Source: Caulobacter sp. (GTDB lineage Bacteria; Pseudomonadota; Alphaproteobacteria; Caulobacterales; Caulobacteraceae). From it: a stretch of 64,000 nt of DNA. Shown one piece after another: positions 7,920 to 18,812 of the stretch. The stretch lies in the NCBI GenBank assembly GCA_017745235.1, contig JAGHZU010000002.1, positions 264,756 through 328,755 on the forward strand, given 5' to 3'. Numbering within the stretch: position 1 is the stretch's first letter; the number at the start of each line of letters is the position of its first letter. Both the position numbers and the translations under genes were made by a program. Below the pieces are notes generated by a model. That model worked only from the letters and a program-made list of their open reading frames with translations, was not told the DNA's origin and ran no database searches.

Positions 7920-8666
7920 ATGGAACTGGAGTGCTACCCCACCGAGAACCGCCCGCCGGAGATCGTCCCGGGCCGCCCCCAAAGGGCGTGGATGGACCAC
8001 TTCGCCGACCGCCATCCCTATCGTTGCCTGCCCCTGACCATGGCCAACACCACCGGCTGGGAGATCCTGTGCCCTGTCGGCTTCTCGGCCACCTGGGACG
8101 GCGGCGCGCACCAGAACTGCATCACCTTCAAGGCCGATCACCCGTATCCCGGCTTCGACGACTTCGTGAAGTCGCACTTCTCGCGCGGAACGGTGACGTT
8201 CCACACGGGCTACCTCTTCCGCACCCCTCCGGGCTGGTCGATCTGGACCATGGGTCCGCCCAATCACATCAAGGACGGCATCCAGCCGCTGGCCGGCCTG
8301 GTCGAGACGGACTGGCTGCCTTTCCCCTTCACGATGAACTGGCTCTTCACGCGCCCCGGCACGATCCGGTTCGAGAAGGGCGAGCCTTTCTGCTTCTTCA
8401 TGATGATCCAGGACAAGCCGCTGGAGGAGGTGCAGCCGGTGATCCGGTCGATGAACTCCAACGCCGACCTGCGCAAGCAGTACGACACCTGGGCCGCCAA
8501 GCGCGGCGAGTTCAACGCCCGGATCTTCAAGCGCGACCCGGCGGCCATCAAGGAGGCCTGGCAGCGCTTCTACTTCAAGGGCGAGTATCCCGAGGAGGTC
8601 GAGGCCCCCGCCCCGTCGGCCCACGTCAACAAGCGCCGCCTGAAGGCGCCGAAGCTGGGCGTCTAG
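7920..8666 (+). CDS. DUF6065 family protein, function unknown
   Basis: 248-residue soluble protein resembling the DUF6065 family. It is rich in aromatic residues, with [16 protein letters not shown] and [12 protein letters not shown] near the N-terminus, then [20 protein letters not shown] and [14 protein letters not shown] in the middle, a pattern reminiscent of metal- or cofactor-binding double-stranded beta-helix proteins. The C-terminus is basic ([12 protein letters not shown]). There is no signal peptide or membrane segment. It stands alone and is convergent with the small lipoprotein gene, with only 3 bases between the stop codons. No function can be assigned. Confidence 0.8.
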   Translation: MELECYPTENRPPEIVPGRPQRAWMDHFADRHPYRCLPLTMANTTGWEILCPVGFSATWDGGAHQNCITFKADHPYPGFDDFVKSHFSRGTVTFHTGYLFRTPPGWSIWTMGPPNHIKDGIQPLAGLVETDWLPFPFTMNWLFTRPGTIRFEKGEPFCFFMMIQDKPLEEVQPVIRSMNSNADLRKQYDTWAAKRGEFNARIFKRDPAAIKEAWQRFYFKGEYPEEVEAPAPSAHVNKRRLKAPKLGV

Positions 8667-8669
8667 GTC

Positions 8670-9041
8670 TCAACGCTCATGGCGATAGAGGGAGACCGGC
8701 ATCCGCCGGGCTCCCTGGCTCCAGACCCCGTCGATGCGGCCCGGCAGGCTGAGGCGCCCGTCGAACTCGCCTTCGGGCTGCAGGAATCGCAGGTGCAGGG
8801 ACTCGCCCTCGATGCGCAGCACGCTGGGGCGCAGGGTCTCGAAGCTGCGGCTCCAGCCCACCAGACGGGTATGGACCCGCGCTTCGCGGCGATCGGAAAT
8901 GACCAGCTCGATCTCGACCGGTTCGGGCGTATCCAGGACGCCGGTCCAGGCCCCATAGAAGGCGTCCTCCAGGCGGGGCGGCGGAGCGCACGACAGCACA
9001 AGGCCCATCGCGGCGACGGCCGTCCATCCGGCGATCTTCAT
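8670..9041 (-). CDS. Small predicted lipoprotein
   Basis: 123-residue hypothetical secreted protein. The first 18 residues form a signal peptide ending in VLSC, a usable lipobox, so Cys18 would be lipidated. The mature part (about 105 residues) has alternating beta-type segments such as PVEIELVISDRREARVHTRL and ESLHLRFLQPEGEFDGRLSL, and ends near DGVWSQGARRMPVSLYR. This pattern occurs in small lipocalin-like or DUF lipoproteins, but no family is recognised. It could be cotranscribed with the outer-membrane barrel gene 77 bases upstream. Confidence 0.7.
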   Translation of the reverse strand: MKIAGWTAVAAMGLVLSCAPPPRLEDAFYGAWTGVLDTPEPVEIELVISDRREARVHTRLVGWSRSFETLRPSVLRIEGESLHLRFLQPEGEFDGRLSLPGRIDGVWSQGARRMPVSLYRHER

Positions 9042-9118
9042 GACAATGCCCCTCCGGTCCGGATCCGCTCCGGGCCGGCGGCCGCGACCCACGTCAGCGC
9101 GGCCACCGGCGCGTCGGA

Positions 9119-9742
9119 TCAGAAGTGGACGACGCCGCCGATCGTCAGGCGGGTGTCCTTGGAATCGACCTTCACCTTCTCGCCGCTGGAGAAGCTGGCG
9201 GTCTTGTCGCCGTAGTTGACCCGGGTCAGCTCGCCCCGGAGGCCGAATGTCTCGGTCAGCTTCTGCTCGTAGCCGACGCCGTAGGCGACGCCCTGCTGGG
9301 TCAGGCTCTTCTTGGCCCCGATGATCGAGGTGTCGAGCTTGCGGCGCTCCAGGCCGACCTTGCCGTAGACCAGGCCGGAGTCGCCCAGCGCCATGCCCAG
9401 GCGAGCAGCGGCGCCATAGCGGAACTTCGGATCGATCGTGACCTTGGCCGCGCCCAGGTTGCGCGAGGACTTGCCGCCGCCGCCACCGGCCAGCGAACCT
9501 TCCGCGCCCAGATAGAGGCCGCCGCTCAGCACCGCGCCGTAGCCGGCGAAGGCGCCGTAGGACAGGCCGGTCTTGTCGGTCGAACCCGACGAGGAAGAGC
9601 CCGTCTTGGGGGTGTAGGTCAGGTCGTTCTTGGGCTTGCCGTAGCCCAGCTCGCCCCCGAGGTAGAAGCCGCCGACGTCCTGGGCCAAGGCCGGCGCGGC
9701 GGTGGCCGCCAGGGCGGCGGCCAAAAGGGTGATCTTCAACAT
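9119..9742 (-). CDS. Outer-membrane beta-barrel protein (OmpA/Omp25-like)
   Basis: 207-residue protein with a clear Sec signal peptide (cleavage after ALA at about residue 20). The mature chain alternates amphipathic strands, for example GFYLGGELGYG, YGAFAGYGAVLSGGLYLGAEG and VAYGVGYEQKLTETFGLRGELTRV, and ends in VVHF with the terminal Phe recognised by the BAM machinery. A Ser/Gly-rich loop (SSSSGS) lies near residue 50. This is the layout of eight-stranded barrels in the OMP_b-brl/Omp25 group. Divergent from the response regulator, so envelope control by that system is conceivable. Confidence 0.83.
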   Translation of the reverse strand: MLKITLLAAALAATAAPALAQDVGGFYLGGELGYGKPKNDLTYTPKTGSSSSGSTDKTGLSYGAFAGYGAVLSGGLYLGAEGSLAGGGGGKSSRNLGAAKVTIDPKFRYGAAARLGMALGDSGLVYGKVGLERRKLDTSIIGAKKSLTQQGVAYGVGYEQKLTETFGLRGELTRVNYGDKTASFSSGEKVKVDSKDTRLTIGGVVHF

Positions 9743-9997
9743 TTGACGCAGTCTCCAAAGCGCTCCGCCCCCGACAGACCGGGTGGAGCCTGGCCTTGGT
9801 GGCGGCGCGCCATGGAGGGCCTGCGCGCGGAGCGTGGAGATCGCGTGAGCGCCACCTTAAGAGTTTTTCATTTGCCAGAACCCCGTTGGAAGCGCCTGCA
9901 TCGGCGCTCTCCGGGGCCTTGCACCGGGCCTTGGCCCGTTCTCGACGAAGTCTCGACACTCGCGGTCCACACCAGCCGCGCTTTCGGGAGCCGACCT
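9743..9997. other. Divergent intergenic region
   Basis: 255 bases between the leftward barrel gene and the rightward response regulator, so it should carry both promoters. I see an AT-richer patch at about 9857-9878 and a 6-bp hairpin (AGCGCC 9891-9896 with GGCGCT 9903-9908) in the regulator leader. No credible coding sequence or RNA gene was found. Confidence 0.5.
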
Positions 9998-10690
9998 ATG
10001 GAAAACGCTTTGATCTGCGTGGTTGAGGACGATCCCGACATCGCCCGCATCCTGCAGACCTATCTGGAGCGCGAACGCCTGAGGGTCGTCTGCGCCGCCG
10101 ACGGCGAGACCGCCCTGCAACAGCACCGCAGCCTGAACCCGGCCCTGATGCTGCTGGACGTCAACATCCCCAAGAAGGACGGCTTCGCCGTCCTCAGCGA
10201 GGTGCGGCGACGCGGCGATACGCCGGTGATCTTCGCCACGGCCATGGCCGAGGATATCGACAAGCTGACCGGCCTGCGCATGGGCGCTGACGACTACGTG
10301 GTCAAGCCGTTCAACCCGGCCGAGGTGGTGGCGCGGGTCAAGGCGGTGCTGCGGCGCACCTCGGGCGCGGGACGCTCGGAAGTGCTGCGACACGGCCCGA
10401 TCGAGGCCGACCTGACGGCCCACGTGGCCCGGGTGACCAGCATGGAAGGCTCGACCATGCTGAGCCTGACGCTCAGCGAGTTCCGCATTCTGGTTCAGTT
10501 CCTCAACGCGCCCATGCGGGTCTATAGCCGCGCCGAGATTCTCGACGCCTGCCTGCCCGAGAGCGAGGCCCTGGAGCGCACCGTTGACAGCCACGTCAGC
10601 AACCTGCGCCGCAAGATCGAGGCGGCCGGCGCGGCGGGCTGGATCGTCAACGTGCGCGGGGTCGGCTATCGCCTGGACGCCCTGGGATGA
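9998..10690 (+). CDS. OmpR/PhoB-family response regulator
   Basis: 230-residue two-component regulator. The receiver domain has acidic pocket E10-D11-D12, phospho-acceptor Asp54 (LLDVNIP) and Lys103 (VVKPF). The C-terminal winged helix carries LSLTLSEFRILVQFLNAP and ERTVDSHVSNLRRKI before the VRGVGYRL wing. It is expected to be phosphorylated by the kinase encoded immediately downstream, whose start codon overlaps its stop (ATGA, 10687-10690). It resembles BaeR, but the target genes are not evident; the neighbouring barrel gene and the convergent PQQ dehydrogenase are candidates. Confidence 0.92.
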   Translation: MENALICVVEDDPDIARILQTYLERERLRVVCAADGETALQQHRSLNPALMLLDVNIPKKDGFAVLSEVRRRGDTPVIFATAMAEDIDKLTGLRMGADDYVVKPFNPAEVVARVKAVLRRTSGAGRSEVLRHGPIEADLTAHVARVTSMEGSTMLSLTLSEFRILVQFLNAPMRVYSRAEILDACLPESEALERTVDSHVSNLRRKIEAAGAAGWIVNVRGVGYRLDALG

Positions 10691-11901
10691 TCCGGCCGGG
10701 CCGCGACCGGGCGCCGCCCACCCTGGCCCGACGCCTGGGCCTGGCGATCGGCGGGATGCTGGCCCTGGCGGTCGTGACCATCGCCAGCCTGTCGGCCCTG
10801 GTCGACCGGCTGATCGAAATGGAGGTCAAGGCGCGCATGCCCGCCCGCCTGGCCTGGACCATGAACGAGCTGGACAACAACCGCGTCCCGCCCGTTCCCG
10901 ACATCCAGGCCCTGATCGACCTGACCGCGCGCGAACAGCCTCGCGCGATCCTGATCAGCTACGCCGCCCTGGCGGTCATGTCGCTGATCGCCGTGATCCT
11001 CAGCATGTACGTCGGCGCAAGGATCGCCCGGCGCATGGCCGACACCGTCAACGCCGTGGCCGAAGGTGCTGAGAAGATCGCCGGCGGCGACTTCGCCCAT
11101 CGCATCCCGCTGCCTCCCAAGCCGGCCCGCGAGCTCAAGACGCTGATCGACAGCTTCAACCGCCAGGCCGCGGTGCTGGAGAGATCGGAAAAGCGCATGC
11201 GCTTCCAGACCGCCTCGGTGGCCCACGAGATGCGCACGCCGCTGACGGTGCTGAACGGCTACATCCAGGGCACGCTGGACGGGGTGTTTCCGCGCGACGA
11301 CAACCACATGCGCGCCCTGCTGACCCAGGTGGAAGACCTGTCGCGGATCATCGAGGACCTGCGGACCGTCAGCCTGGCCTCGTCGGGAGCGCTGTCGCTG
11401 GAAGTGGTCGACTGCGACCTGGGATCCGAGGCCCAGTCGGTGCTGGCCTTCAACCGCGCCCAGCTGGACGCGGCGGGCATGGTGTTGGAGTTCGACCTGG
11501 CGGCGGCCCCGGTGCGGGCGGACCCGGCGCGGGTCCGGCAGATGCTGCTGGCCCTGGTCGACAACGCCCGCCGCTACGCCGCCGAGGGCGGGGTGCTGAG
11601 CGTGCAGACCCGCGTGGTGGGCGGCGTGGGCGTGCTGCGGGTGGCCGACCGCGGACCCGGTTTCCCGCCTGACGGCGAAACTCTGGCCTTCGAGTGGTTC
11701 TGGCGTGGCGAACGCTCGCGCACCCGGGCCTCCGGCGGCTCGGGCCTGGGACTGGCCGTGGTCAAGGCCCTGGCCGACGCCCACGGCGGCGAAGTCAGCG
11801 CCCGCAACCGCCGGGGAGGCGGGGCCGTCGTGGAGCTGCTGTTTCCCGCCGTCGCGCCGGCCGCGCTTCCCGTCCGCAAGCCCCGCTATTTCAAGGCGTA
11901 G
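10687..11901 (+). CDS. Sensor histidine kinase (HAMP-HisKA-HATPase)
   Basis: 404-residue inner-membrane kinase paired with the overlapping response regulator. TM1 spans about residues 18-39 and TM2 about 88-110, enclosing a short periplasmic region of about 50 residues, too small for a PAS domain. A HAMP segment follows. His180 lies in SVAHEMRTPLTVL. The ATPase domain has the N-box ALVDNARRYA, G1 VADRGPGFP and G2 SGGSGLGLAVVKALADAHGG. The stimulus is unknown; the small periplasmic loop suggests sensing of a membrane state or a partner protein. Confidence 0.92.
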   Translation: MIRPGRDRAPPTLARRLGLAIGGMLALAVVTIASLSALVDRLIEMEVKARMPARLAWTMNELDNNRVPPVPDIQALIDLTAREQPRAILISYAALAVMSLIAVILSMYVGARIARRMADTVNAVAEGAEKIAGGDFAHRIPLPPKPARELKTLIDSFNRQAAVLERSEKRMRFQTASVAHEMRTPLTVLNGYIQGTLDGVFPRDDNHMRALLTQVEDLSRIIEDLRTVSLASSGALSLEVVDCDLGSEAQSVLAFNRAQLDAAGMVLEFDLAAAPVRADPARVRQMLLALVDNARRYAAEGGVLSVQTRVVGGVGVLRVADRGPGFPPDGETLAFEWFWRGERSRTRASGGSGLGLAVVKALADAHGGEVSARNRRGGGAVVELLFPAVAPAALPVRKPRYFKA

Positions 11902-14300
11902 GCGATCACCTGGTCGCCGATCGGCGTCTCCATGAAATGGTGGCCGCCGGCCATGATGACCACGTACTGCTTGCCGCCCGTCTCGTAGGTCATGGGCGTC
12001 GCCTGGCCGCCGGCCGGCAGCACGTCGGTCCACACCGTGCGGCCGGTCTGGAGGTCGACGGCGCGGATCAGGTTGTCGGTGGCCGCGGCCACGAACACCA
12101 GCCCGCCTGCGGTGACCACGGCCCCGCCGTTGTTGGGCGTGCCGATCTCGAACGGCAGGCGCGAGGGGATGCCGAACGGGCCGTTGGTGCGGGCTGTCCC
12201 GAACGGTCGGTCCCAGAGGGTCCGGCCGCTGGCCAGGTCGATGGCGCGCAGGCCTCCGTACGGCGGTTGCTTGCACAGCAGGCCCGTCAGCGGCAGGCGC
12301 CAGCCGGCGTTGACGTCGATCGCGTAGGGCGTGCCGACCTGCGGGTCCCCCGCGCCCTCGGCGCCCTTCTTCATCGAGCCGCCGCGTTCCTGGCCGCGGG
12401 GAGCCCAGCCGCGGCGGTCGGCCTCGGCGCGGGGCACCAGGCGATTGTAGTTGGGCATGTCGTTGTAGTTGGCCACGATCACGCCCCGGCTGGGATCGAT
12501 CGCCACCCCGCCCCAGTCGGACCCGCCATTGTAGCCGGGATACTGGATGTAGCGCTTCTTGCTGACCGGCGGGGTGTAGAACCCCTGATACTCGGCGCGG
12601 CGGAACTGGATGCGGCAGATCATCTGGTCGATCGGCGACATCCCCCACATCTGCCGCTCCTTCAGGTCGGGCTTGCGCAGGGTGTGGAACAACGAGAACG
12701 GCTGGGTCGGCGCGCGCTGTTCGGGCTCCAGCCCGCCCTGCGGGACCGGCCGTTCCTCGACGTCGACCAGCGGCTTTCCAGTGCGGCGGTCCAGCACGTA
12801 GATGTCGCCCTTCTTGCTGGGCAGCACCACCGCCGGGATCGGCCCCGCGCCCGTCGGGAAATCGACCAGCGTGCCCTGTGAGCCCAGGTCATAGTCCCAG
12901 ACGTCGTTGTGCACGGTCTGGAACGACCAGACCGGCTTGCCCGTGGTCACGTCGATGGCCACCAGCGAGGTCGAGAACTGCTTCTCCGATGGCGACCGGC
13001 TGCTGCTCCAGTAGTCGGCCGCGCTGACGCCCAGCGGCAGGTAGACATAGCCCAGGGCTTCGTCGCCCGTGGCCGTGGTCCACATGTTGGGCGTGCCCTT
13101 GGTGTAGGTCTCCCCGGTGGGCGGCGCGCCCGTGCGCTCAGGATGGGTCATGTCCCAGGCCCAGCGCAGCTGGCCGGTCACGGCGTCGAAGCCCTGGATC
13201 ACGCCTGAAGGCGCGTCGCGCCGTTGGCCGTCCAGCACCTGGTGGCCCGTGACGATCACGCCCCGCACGATCGTGGGGGCCGAGGTGATCGACAGCATGC
13301 CCGGCGCGGAAGGGCCCATGCCGACAGCTGTCGAGACCTGGCCGTTCTGGCCGAAGTCGGCGCACGGAACTCCCGTACGGGCGTCGACGGCGATCAGCCG
13401 GGCGTCCAGCGTGCCTTCGATGATCCGCGTGGCGCAGGCCTTGGCCGGATCGGCCCCGGGCACGGCGTAGTACGACACGCCCCGGCAGGCGGCTGTGTAG
13501 GGAATGGCCGCGTCGGGCACCTTCGGATCGTAGCGCCAGCGTGTCTGGCCGGTGGCTGGATCGATGGCCATCATGATGTTCTTGGGGGTGCAGAGGTAGA
13601 GGCTGTTTCCCACCTTCAGCGGCGTGTTCTCGGCCCCGTACTTGCCGGCCGCGGCGGCGCTGGGCATGTCGCCCGTGCGGATCATCCAGACCCGCTCCAG
13701 CTTGCTCACGTTGCGCGGGGTGATCTGGGCCAGCGGCGAATAGCGCTGGCCGGCGTAGGTGCCGCCATAGGCCGGCCAGTCGGCGCCGACACGCAGCAAG
13801 GCGGGATCGTTGTCGGTCATCGAGCCGGCGGGCCGAACCTGCCCGACCACCTTGGGCTGGCCGACCTTGGCCACCACCCCGCCGCCGACCGCCAGGAACA
13901 GGGCCAGCAGGGCAAGGCCGCCGACGGCCTGGCGCCGCCCGCCTCGGCCCGGGACGAGCACCGGCAGCGAGAGCAGCACCAGGACCAGCAGCACCGACGG
14001 GGCGATCACGCGAGGGACCAGGGCCCAGCCGTTCAGTCCCGCCTCCCACAGCGCCCACAGCACCGTGGCGGCATAGACGCCGATATAGATCCAGGCTCCC
14101 AGCAGCCTTCGCCGGACCAGCAGGGCGCCCGAGGCCAGCAGACCCACGCCCGCCAGCAGGTAGTAGGGCGAGCCGCCCAGCACCGCCAGCCAGGCGCCGC
14201 CCACCACGAGCACCGCCCCGATCAGCGCCAGCACCACGCCCAGCGCCAGAACGGCCCAGGCCCCGGGGCCTCGCCGCGTGGAAGATCCCAGGGACGCCAT
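11886..14300 (-). CDS. gcd: Membrane-bound PQQ-dependent dehydrogenase (glucose/quinate/shikimate family)
   Basis: 804-residue enzyme with about five N-terminal membrane helices (residues 15-145) followed by an eight-bladed periplasmic propeller that binds pyrroloquinoline quinone. Repeated tryptophan-docking-like segments are visible (IDPATGQTRWRYDPK, IDVTTGKPVWSFQ, IDLASGRTLWDRPFG, VDLQTGRTVWTD). Such enzymes oxidise glucose, quinate or shikimate in the periplasm and pass electrons to ubiquinone. Substrate cannot be fixed from sequence; gcd is the best fit. The C-terminus overlaps the end of the convergent kinase gene by 16 bases. No PQQ biosynthesis genes are in the window. Confidence 0.88.
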   Translation of the reverse strand: MASLGSSTRRGPGAWAVLALGVVLALIGAVLVVGGAWLAVLGGSPYYLLAGVGLLASGALLVRRRLLGAWIYIGVYAATVLWALWEAGLNGWALVPRVIAPSVLLVLVLLSLPVLVPGRGGRRQAVGGLALLALFLAVGGGVVAKVGQPKVVGQVRPAGSMTDNDPALLRVGADWPAYGGTYAGQRYSPLAQITPRNVSKLERVWMIRTGDMPSAAAAGKYGAENTPLKVGNSLYLCTPKNIMMAIDPATGQTRWRYDPKVPDAAIPYTAACRGVSYYAVPGADPAKACATRIIEGTLDARLIAVDARTGVPCADFGQNGQVSTAVGMGPSAPGMLSITSAPTIVRGVIVTGHQVLDGQRRDAPSGVIQGFDAVTGQLRWAWDMTHPERTGAPPTGETYTKGTPNMWTTATGDEALGYVYLPLGVSAADYWSSSRSPSEKQFSTSLVAIDVTTGKPVWSFQTVHNDVWDYDLGSQGTLVDFPTGAGPIPAVVLPSKKGDIYVLDRRTGKPLVDVEERPVPQGGLEPEQRAPTQPFSLFHTLRKPDLKERQMWGMSPIDQMICRIQFRRAEYQGFYTPPVSKKRYIQYPGYNGGSDWGGVAIDPSRGVIVANYNDMPNYNRLVPRAEADRRGWAPRGQERGGSMKKGAEGAGDPQVGTPYAIDVNAGWRLPLTGLLCKQPPYGGLRAIDLASGRTLWDRPFGTARTNGPFGIPSRLPFEIGTPNNGGAVVTAGGLVFVAAATDNLIRAVDLQTGRTVWTDVLPAGGQATPMTYETGGKQYVVIMAGGHHFMETPIGDQVIAYALK

Positions 14301-14423
14301 GTCACGCTCCGCGCCTGAACAACCGTTGCGGTCACAACTGGACGCGAGGCCCTAAGGTTCCCCCGCGGACGTTCGGACCGCGGCGACGCCGCGTCCGAGC
14401 GAGGCCCCAGAGGGATGCAGATT

Positions 14424-14470
14424 ACTCTGCTTGACAGAGTTTAACCGCGATGACACTCTGCATTACAGAG
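14424..14470. promoter_or_regulatory. Tandem palindromic operators before the membrane protein/winged-helix operon
   Basis: Two copies of ACTCTG-N5-CAGAG lie here: 14424-14440 (perfect 6-bp arms, spacer CTTGA) and 14455-14470 (spacer CATTA, 5-bp arms). Their centres are 31 bp apart, about three helical turns, so bound dimers would face the same side. The first overlaps TTGACA (14431-14436), a possible -35 element. The winged-helix protein encoded by the second gene of the operon is the natural candidate ligand (inference). Confidence 0.6.
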
Positions 14471-14501
14471 CACTTTGGTGCGAAACACGTTGGAGGACGC
14501 C

Positions 14502-15071
14502 ATGGGCGTTTCACGAACCGAGGCCGCGGCGGCGTTGAGCGACATCGAGCAGACCACCAGCCGCAGCCATCTGAGCCGGGGCTACCTGATCTCCGGCCCC
14601 ATCCTGATGACCTGGGGCGCGATCTGGGTCGCCGGTTACCTGGCCACCGGACTGAAGCCCGAATGGAGCGGCGCGGTCTGGCTGCCGCTGGACCTGATCG
14701 GCGTGGTCGCCTCGATCGTCCTGGCCATGCGCGGCCGCAGCGCCCCTGGCGCGGGCGCAGGCGCCGCAGCGGGCCTTGGCTGGCGATCGGCGATCGGAGC
14801 CCTGGCGGTCACCGCCTTCATCGTGGTGACCTTCAACCTCTTCCGGCCGGTGGACCCGCAGGCGCCGGTGGCCTATCCCGGCCTGATCTGCGGCCTGGTC
14901 TACGTGATCATGGGCGTGTGGCGGATGACCCGGTTCGCGTGGATCGGGGCGGCGATGTTCGTGGCCACCCTGATCGGCTATCGCCTGTTTCCCGACATCC
15001 TGCCCTTCTGGATGGCGGCGGTGGGCGGCGGCGGCCTGATGCTGGGCGGACTATGGATGCGGAGGGCTTAG
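14502..15071 (+). CDS. Multi-spanning membrane protein paired with a winged-helix regulator
   Basis: 189-residue hypothetical inner-membrane protein. After a polar N-terminus (about 30 residues), hydrophobic segments follow at roughly 35-55, 60-80, 95-115, 128-145 and 150-185, giving five or six helices. ATG 14502 is preceded by GGAGG at good spacing; the TTG 27 bases upstream has no such site. It overlaps the ribosome-binding region of the next gene, a short winged-helix regulator, so the two are surely an operon. This pairing of a small membrane protein with an ArsR/MarR-like winged-helix protein is recurrent, but I know no assigned function. Confidence 0.8.
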   Translation: MGVSRTEAAAALSDIEQTTSRSHLSRGYLISGPILMTWGAIWVAGYLATGLKPEWSGAVWLPLDLIGVVASIVLAMRGRSAPGAGAGAAAGLGWRSAIGALAVTAFIVVTFNLFRPVDPQAPVAYPGLICGLVYVIMGVWRMTRFAWIGAAMFVATLIGYRLFPDILPFWMAAVGGGGLMLGGLWMRRA

Positions 15072-15073
15072 GC

Positions 15074-15373
15074 GTGGCGCAACTGGACGAACTGATCCAC
15101 CAGCCCCTGAGGCTGAAGATCATGGCCGCCCTCTACGCCGAGCGCGACCGCCAGCCCGTCGAGTTCTCGCGCCTGAAGGCCGTGACCCAGGCCACCGACG
15201 GCAACCTGGGCAGCCACCTGACCGCCCTGGAGAGGGCCGGCTATGTCGAGATCGTCAAGGATTTCGTCGGCAAGAAGCCCCGCACCCGCGCGACCGTCAC
15301 TCCCGTCGGCCGCAAGGCCTTCCGCGGCCATGTCGACTACTTGCGGGAGGTCGTCGAGGGGGTGGGCGACTAG
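15074..15373 (+). CDS. Winged-helix transcriptional regulator (MarR/ArsR-like, PF13601 type)
   Basis: 99-residue DNA-binding protein. The sequence LDELIHQPLRLKIMAALY, then FSRLKAVTQATDGNLGSHLTALERAGYVEI (helix-turn-helix plus recognition helix), KKPRTRATVTPVGRKAF (wing) covers nearly the whole chain. No metal or ligand domain is present. GTG 15074 is chosen because GGAGGG (15061) sits 8 bases upstream; an ATG at 15053 would add 7 residues but lacks such a site and lies deeper in the previous gene. It probably represses its own operon through the tandem palindromes at 14424-14470. Confidence 0.85.
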   Translation: MAQLDELIHQPLRLKIMAALYAERDRQPVEFSRLKAVTQATDGNLGSHLTALERAGYVEIVKDFVGKKPRTRATVTPVGRKAFRGHVDYLREVVEGVGD

Positions 15374-15406
15374 CGCCCTCCCCCATAAACGCGAGGGGGA
15401 GCGCGC
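15373..15406. terminator. Bidirectional hairpin terminator
   Basis: Arms GCGC-C-CTCCCCC (15373-15384) and GGGGGAG-C-GCGC (15395-15406), an 11-bp stem with one C-C mismatch and a 10-base loop. It sits between the convergent winged-helix gene and glmM, starting in the stop codon of the former. Confidence 0.6.
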
Positions 15407-15424
15407 TCCAGGCCGCCCCGGAAC

Positions 15425-16771
15425 CTAGACCGCCTTCACGGCCGTGACGATCGACTTGACCACCTTGCGCACCAGGGCGGGATCGTCGCCTTCGGCCATG
15501 ATGCGGATCAGGGGCTCGGTGCCCGACGGGCGCACGACGATCCGGCCCGCGCCGTTCAGCTGGGCCTCCCCGTCCGCGATGGCTTCCTTGACGCTCTTGT
15601 GCTCCAGCGGCTTGCCGCCCGCGAAACGGACGTTCTCCAGGAGCTGCGGCACCGGCTCGAACTGGCGGCTCAGGGCGCTCATCGGCTTGCCGCTCTCGAT
15701 CAGCACAGCCAGCACCTGCAGGGCGGCGATCAGGCCATCGCCCGTGGTCGAGAAGTCCGACAGGATCAGGTGGCCCGACTGCTCGCCGCCGATGTTGAAG
15801 CCGCCTTCGCGCATGCGGGCCATCACGTAGCGGTCGCCGACGCTGGTGCGTTCCAGCGTCAGGCCCGCCTCGGCCAGGCGACGCTCCAGGCCCAGGTTCG
15901 ACATCACCGTGGCCACGACGCCGCCGGCCTTCAGCTTGCCGGCCTTGGCCAGAGCCAGGGCGATGATCGCCATGATCTGGTCGCCGTCGACCACCGCGCC
16001 CTTCTCGTCGCAGATCACCAGGCGATCGGCGTCGCCGTCCAGGGCGATGCCGATGTCGGCGCGATAGTCGCGCACCAGCTTGGCCATGGCCTCCGGATGG
16101 GTCGAGCCGCATTCGGCGTTGATGTTGGCGCCGTCGGGATTGACGCCGACGGTGACAACCTCGGCGCCCAATTCGTAGAGCGCCGTGGGGGCCACCTTGT
16201 AGGCCGCGCCGTTGGCGCAATCGATCACCACGCGCAGGCCCGACAGCGACAGGTGGCGCGGGAAGGTCGCCTTGACGATCTCGACATAGCGGGCCTGGGC
16301 GTCGTCGATGCGCTTGACGCGGCCCAGGTCGCGCGGGGCCGCCAGGCCTTCCTGCAGGCCTTCGTCCATCAAGGCTTCGATCTTCAGCTCCTGCTCGTCC
16401 GACAGCTTGTAGCCATCGGGGCCGAACAGCTTGATGCCGTTGTCGGCGAAGTCGTTGTGGCTGGCGCTGATCATCACGCCCAGGTCGGCCCGCATCGAGC
16501 GGGTCATCATCGCCACGGCCGGGGTCGGCAGCGGGCCGAACAGCCGCACGTCCATGCCCACGCTGGCGAAGCCGGCCACCAGGGCGGGCTCGATCATGTA
16601 GCCCGACAGGCGGGTGTCCTTGCCGATCACCACCAGGTGGCGGCGGTCGTCCTGAGACCGAAACAGCTTGCCCGCCGCGAGGCCTACCCGAAGCGCCACC
16701 TCGGCGGTCATCGGGTGCTTGTTGGCCTGGCCGCGGATGCCGTCGGTGCCGAAATAGGCGCGCTTGCTCAT
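15425..16771 (-). CDS. glmM: Phosphoglucosamine mutase
   Basis: 448-residue cytoplasmic enzyme converting glucosamine-6-phosphate to glucosamine-1-phosphate for UDP-GlcNAc and hence peptidoglycan and LPS. The N-terminus [12 protein letters not shown] is typical. The active-site loop [18 protein letters not shown] contains the phosphoserine Ser104; the metal loop is DGDADR and the C-terminal phosphate-binding loop is [11 protein letters not shown]. Length is normal. It is divergent from glmS across a 162-base gap, so the two consecutive steps of the pathway may be coregulated from shared promoter DNA. Confidence 0.96.
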   Translation of the reverse strand: MSKRAYFGTDGIRGQANKHPMTAEVALRVGLAAGKLFRSQDDRRHLVVIGKDTRLSGYMIEPALVAGFASVGMDVRLFGPLPTPAVAMMTRSMRADLGVMISASHNDFADNGIKLFGPDGYKLSDEQELKIEALMDEGLQEGLAAPRDLGRVKRIDDAQARYVEIVKATFPRHLSLSGLRVVIDCANGAAYKVAPTALYELGAEVVTVGVNPDGANINAECGSTHPEAMAKLVRDYRADIGIALDGDADRLVICDEKGAVVDGDQIMAIIALALAKAGKLKAGGVVATVMSNLGLERRLAEAGLTLERTSVGDRYVMARMREGGFNIGGEQSGHLILSDFSTTGDGLIAALQVLAVLIESGKPMSALSRQFEPVPQLLENVRFAGGKPLEHKSVKEAIADGEAQLNGAGRIVVRPSGTEPLIRIMAEGDDPALVRKVVKSIVTAVKAV

Positions 16772-16933
16772 GGTGGTCGTCTTGATCTCGTTAGGCCTTA
16801 TTTGGACCGCGAAACGATCCGAAATGCAGATTTATGAGGGACGCCCTTGAGCGAATGCTAAAGGCGGCGCTCGAAATATCCCGCTGCGATAGCAATAGTC
16901 CTCGTCGGCGCGTTCTACAAAGGATCATGGCCC
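16772..16933. promoter_or_regulatory. glmM-glmS divergent promoter region
   Basis: 162 bases, AT-richer than the surrounding genes. It should contain both promoters. I find no glmS ribozyme-like leader, no long inverted repeat and no convincing consensus promoter. Confidence 0.45.
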
Positions 16934-18754
<1,821 letters not shown>

Positions 18755-18767
18755 CGGCCTCCACCTG

Positions 18768-18804
18768 ATCTCGCTCATCCCCACGAAAGTGGGATGAGCG
18801 AGAT
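18768..18804. terminator. Strong bidirectional hairpin between glmS and the permease
   Basis: ATCTCGCTCATCCC pairs perfectly (14 bp) with its reverse complement ending at 18804, plus two more base pairs past a bulged C and a GAAA loop. It lies between two convergent genes. A shortened copy of the right arm (GATGAGCGGGAT) follows. There is no T-tract, so termination may work for both directions through the stem alone. Confidence 0.75.
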
Positions 18805-18812
18805 GAGCGGGA

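Noticed and set aside
14475..14501. TTG start for the membrane protein upstream of the winged-helix gene
   Set aside because: ATG 14502 has GGAGG at proper spacing, while TTG 14475 sits immediately after the second palindrome with no ribosome-binding site.
16772..16933. glmS ribozyme-type leader
   Set aside because: No core features are visible and this ribozyme is typical of Firmicutes.
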